A DNA stretch of 8,539 nt, taken from positions 1 to 8,539 of the forward strand of contig SAAR01000144.1 in NCBI GenBank assembly GCA_009916335.1. Reading direction: 5' to 3'. The DNA comes from Erysipelotrichia bacterium (lineage in GTDB: Bacteria; Bacillota_I; Bacilli_A; Erysipelotrichales; Erysipelotrichaceae). Below are positions 6,251-8,539 of this stretch, piece by piece; the stretch's first letter is position 1, and every line of letters starts with the position of its first letter. A model generated the notes under the pieces. It had not been told where the DNA came from. It saw only the letters and a list, made by a program, of their open reading frames with translations, and made no database searches. The position numbers and the translations under genes are program-made.

Positions 6251-8475
6251 TGAAAATTAAAGCCAACTTCCGGTTTACCAAAGTAGTACCCTTGCCCATA
6301 ATCAACTCCCATTTGTTTTAATATATCGTTGATTTCTTGGTTTTCAACAAATTCCGCTATTGTTTTAATTTTAAATGCCTTTGCCATTCTTATGATTGCT
6401 TCTACCAAATAGTAGCTTTCATTATTTATTTTAAGATCTTTAATGAATACTCCATCTATTTTCACATAGTTACTTGGTATGTGCTTTAAACAGTATATGG
6501 ATGAAAATCCTGTACCAAAATCATCTATTGAAAATTTAAACCCTAAACTTTTATAGTATGTTATGACATCTATTGTTTCACTGCTATTAAGTGCGTCTTG
6601 TGTTTCTGTTATCTCAAAGGTGATATTTGAGTGTTTTATGTTTAATTCATCAACCTTCTTGACTATTTTGTTCAAAAATTTATAATCATGTAATACCAAA
6701 CCTGAAATATTTACAGAAAGTTCAACTTCATCATTAGCATCTATCTTTTTCTTGTATTCTAAGGCTTTAGATATGACAATAAAATCAACACTTTCAATCA
6801 TATTGAACAGCTCTGCTATCTGAATATATTGGAACGGGGGTAAATACTTATCTCCTTGTTTGATTCTCATTAAAACTTCAAATTTATTTGCTTTCCCAGT
6901 TTTAATATCATAGATTGGTTGAAAAAATGGGATGATTCGGTCTTCTTCAACTGCTCTGAGTAATTCATCCTTTAATACAATCTCTTTATGCTTTTCTTCT
7001 AGTAGTTTTTTGAAATCAAATCCGATTAAGGGGCTTTCTATACCTGCCTCCTCATATTCCATTAATAACTCTTCTACAGAAGCAAGCTCTTCTTCGAATT
7101 CTCTTCCTTCATTCAGTCGAAGTGAGGTTAACCCTGTAAATGACTCTATTACAAATGATTGTTCCTCTACACTCAACAACAATTTTCTCAGTTGCTTATC
7201 CAGCATTGACGTGAATTCCACAGCAGTATTCCAGTCATTGTCATTAAAAACAAAAATGAAATTTCTATTCTTGGTGGTTGCCAAAATACCATGTTTTTTC
7301 ACGAAATACTGTATAGTCTTACTAAAATATAGTAAAGCTTCTTCTCCTTTTTTTATACCGTATCTCCTGTTGATGTCTGATAGATTCCTCGGCTCAATAA
7401 AAAGAAACAAAATCCTCCCCTCACCTTTTCGCTTTTTAATCAGCTCTTGCATTTTCCCCGTTGTCAAAGTTCCCGTAACAGGGTCTCTTGAGTATGACCA
7501 GACCAAAAAATAGTATAAAATAGCACCTAAAAATATAATCAATGATAAACTTACGAAGATCACTGATAAACCAAATCCGAAAGTAGCATTTACAATTTCA
7601 TTGTAATCATAGGCACTTACTACGGTCCAATCTAGCCCAGGAATATGCTCATAAACTGCATGGACTTTTTGATTTCTGAGGTCTAAATAATCAACAAAAC
7701 CTTTATCAGATTTTGTGAAATCATCCTTCCAAATCCGCAAAAGGTTATTGTCTAAATATTCCTTTGTTATACCTCGCTCTTTGAGCTGCTCTTCTGTGGC
7801 ATTCGGAATTGAAAAACCTAAAAAATCCTTGTTAGGATGTAACACTATATCGCCCTTTGAGTCTAGAACATATGTGTAAGTATTTCTCCACGTGGTAATA
7901 TTCCTTAAATGTTCATATAATCTTTTCAAAGACACATCCGCCGCTAAAACTCCTTGAAGTTGATCTCCGCTTCGGACTGCATAAGATATGGTAAGCATTG
8001 ACACATCTTTTCTTACATCATTGTACGCCTCAGCAAAAGTTATTCCTGTAGATTTTACAGCATTTATATACCAAGGTCTTTGCCTTAAATCCATGCCAAT
8101 GTCATTAACATCTAAGTAACCTGTAGCGTTCACACCTCTACCATCAGAACCATAAATAAAATACATGCTGCTGACAGCACCAGATTTTTCATTTACAAGC
8201 TTAAAAACATCGGCTAGTTCAGATGAAGATATTATGCCCTTACTTGAAAATATTTTACCATTACTTTCTACCAAAACCATAATATCTTTGATTTCACTTT
8301 CAATGTGGTCTGAATATTGAGTGTTGTTTTCAGATAAATTGCTGTTTAATTCTGCTAAATAACTTTCTTTGTTATTATCTACTAGATAATAACCTATTGA
8401 TGTTGTTACTATTACTGTAACAACCATTATTATAAAAAACTGTTTTTGGCAATAGCAAAATGCAATTTTTGGCAA
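6247..8475 (-). CDS. Membrane Cache sensor with degenerate GGDEF and intact EAL domain (cyclic di-GMP phosphodiesterase)
   Basis: A 742-aa membrane protein (numbered from the TTG at 8475) predicted to hydrolyse cyclic di-GMP in response to an extracellular ligand. A membrane segment at 12-32 is followed by an extracellular double-Cache-type domain at about 35-290, including RPWY and DVSL-type motifs, and a second membrane segment at 301-327. The GGDEF domain starts at RDPVTGTLT (330-337), but the signature position reads TKNRN (401-405), so it cannot make cyclic di-GMP and lacks a usual inhibitory site. The EAL domain (about 500-740) keeps all expected catalytic residues: E533 (EVLMR), N589, E621 (EITET), D651-D652 (DDFGTGFSS), K672 (KIDGVFI), E708 and E711 (AEFVE) and Q729. 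The start is doubtful: neither the TTG at 8475 nor the ATG at 8427 has a Shine-Dalgarno sequence, and the gene may extend upstream in another frame. Confidence 0.88.
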   Translation of the reverse strand: MPKIAFCYCQKQFFIIMVVTVIVTTSIGYYLVDNNKESYLAELNSNLSENNTQYSDHIESEIKDIMVLVESNGKIFSSKGIISSSELADVFKLVNEKSGAVSSMYFIYGSDGRGVNATGYLDVNDIGMDLRQRPWYINAVKSTGITFAEAYNDVRKDVSMLTISYAVRSGDQLQGVLAADVSLKRLYEHLRNITTWRNTYTYVLDSKGDIVLHPNKDFLGFSIPNATEEQLKERGITKEYLDNNLLRIWKDDFTKSDKGFVDYLDLRNQKVHAVYEHIPGLDWTVVSAYDYNEIVNATFGFGLSVIFVSLSLIIFLGAILYYFLVWSYSRDPVTGTLTTGKMQELIKKRKGEGRILFLFIEPRNLSDINRRYGIKKGEEALLYFSKTIQYFVKKHGILATTKNRNFIFVFNDNDWNTAVEFTSMLDKQLRKLLLSVEEQSFVIESFTGLTSLRLNEGREFEEELASVEELLMEYEEAGIESPLIGFDFKKLLEEKHKEIVLKDELLRAVEEDRIIPFFQPIYDIKTGKANKFEVLMRIKQGDKYLPPFQYIQIAELFNMIESVDFIVISKALEYKKKIDANDEVELSVNISGLVLHDYKFLNKIVKKVDELNIKHSNITFEITETQDALNSSETIDVITYYKSLGFKFSIDDFGTGFSSIYCLKHIPSNYVKIDGVFIKDLKINNESYYLVEAIIRMAKAFKIKTIAEFVENQEINDILKQMGVDYGQGYYFGKPEVGFNFH

Positions 8476-8539
8476 TTAAAAGTACAATTTCCCAGCATCC
8501 ATTCTTTTACTTCATTAATGAGTTTGTCATACGATAGCT
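8430..8539 (-). pseudogene. Open frame entering from the right edge; end of an upstream gene or the displaced N-terminus of the EAL protein
   Basis: A 36-codon frame runs in from beyond the window (SYDKLINEVKEWMLG, then NCTFNCQK) and stops at TAA 8432-8430, overlapping the EAL gene in a different frame by 46 bp. It could be the C-terminus of a separate upstream gene. Alternatively it could be the true upstream part of the EAL protein, thrown out of frame by a 23-bp insertion: the 11-bp repeat ATTGCCAAAAA occurs twice here, and deleting one 23-bp unit would fuse CQK directly to QFFIIMVV in a single frame. Too short to assign to a family. Confidence 0.35.
8443..8476 (-). repeat. 11-bp direct repeat with 23-bp period at the EAL gene's 5' end
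   Basis: Minus-strand ATTGCCAAAAA occurs at 8476-8466 and 8453-8443. The period of 23 is not a multiple of three, so gain or loss of a unit by slippage changes the reading frame. Confidence 0.85.

Noticed and set aside
6932..7513. Plus-strand 193-codon frame antisense to the EAL gene
   Set aside because: Serine-rich translation is typical of the reverse complement of an AT-rich gene, and the opposite strand has clear GGDEF/EAL homology.

Overview
The window looks like chromosomal DNA of a low-GC Firmicute, most likely a clostridium. The evidence is strong AT bias, AGGAGG-type ribosome binding sites, a T-box leader, and typical clostridial protein families (PucR-type regulator, M20 amidohydrolase, Cache-GGDEF-EAL protein). 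The genus cannot be fixed from the sequence.

Layout, left to right. Positions 1-292 hold no convincing gene. Positions about 293-614 carry a complete minus-strand T-box leader with its own promoter. Its specifier codon reads UGG, so it should sense uncharged tRNA-Trp; the gene it controls must lie beyond the left edge. Positions 781-1365 are the 5' third of an IS1634-like transposase, cut off just before the conserved YYDCTN-type region. The next 150 bp look like debris of another mobile element.

Positions 1523-5911 are the functional core: four minus-strand genes. In transcription order they are two small polytopic membrane proteins (240 aa, DUF5058-like, and 235 aa), an M20 metallo-amidohydrolase (388 aa) and a PucR-family regulator (539 aa). 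The first two are 12 bp apart and the amidohydrolase follows after 72 bp. The regulator comes 87 bp later with a candidate promoter of its own. The simplest reading is a local uptake-and-hydrolysis system: the membrane pair moves an N-acylated amino acid or short peptide-like compound, the cytosolic M20 enzyme cleaves it, and the PucR protein controls expression. The substrate is not known, and the membrane pair is the least characterised part.

Positions 5912-6246 hold the core operon's promoter, a perfect 16-bp palindrome that could be an operator, a pair of direct repeats resembling an IS21-family end, and a short orphan reading frame. Positions 6247-8475 encode a membrane-bound Cache sensor with a degenerate GGDEF domain and an intact EAL domain, predicted to degrade cyclic di-GMP. 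Its start is unclear. An 11-bp direct repeat 23 bp apart sits exactly where the frame changes, and removing one repeat unit would join the gene to an open frame that runs off the right edge.

Mobile-element debris on both sides of the four-gene core suggests that it sits in a rearranged or acquired segment.
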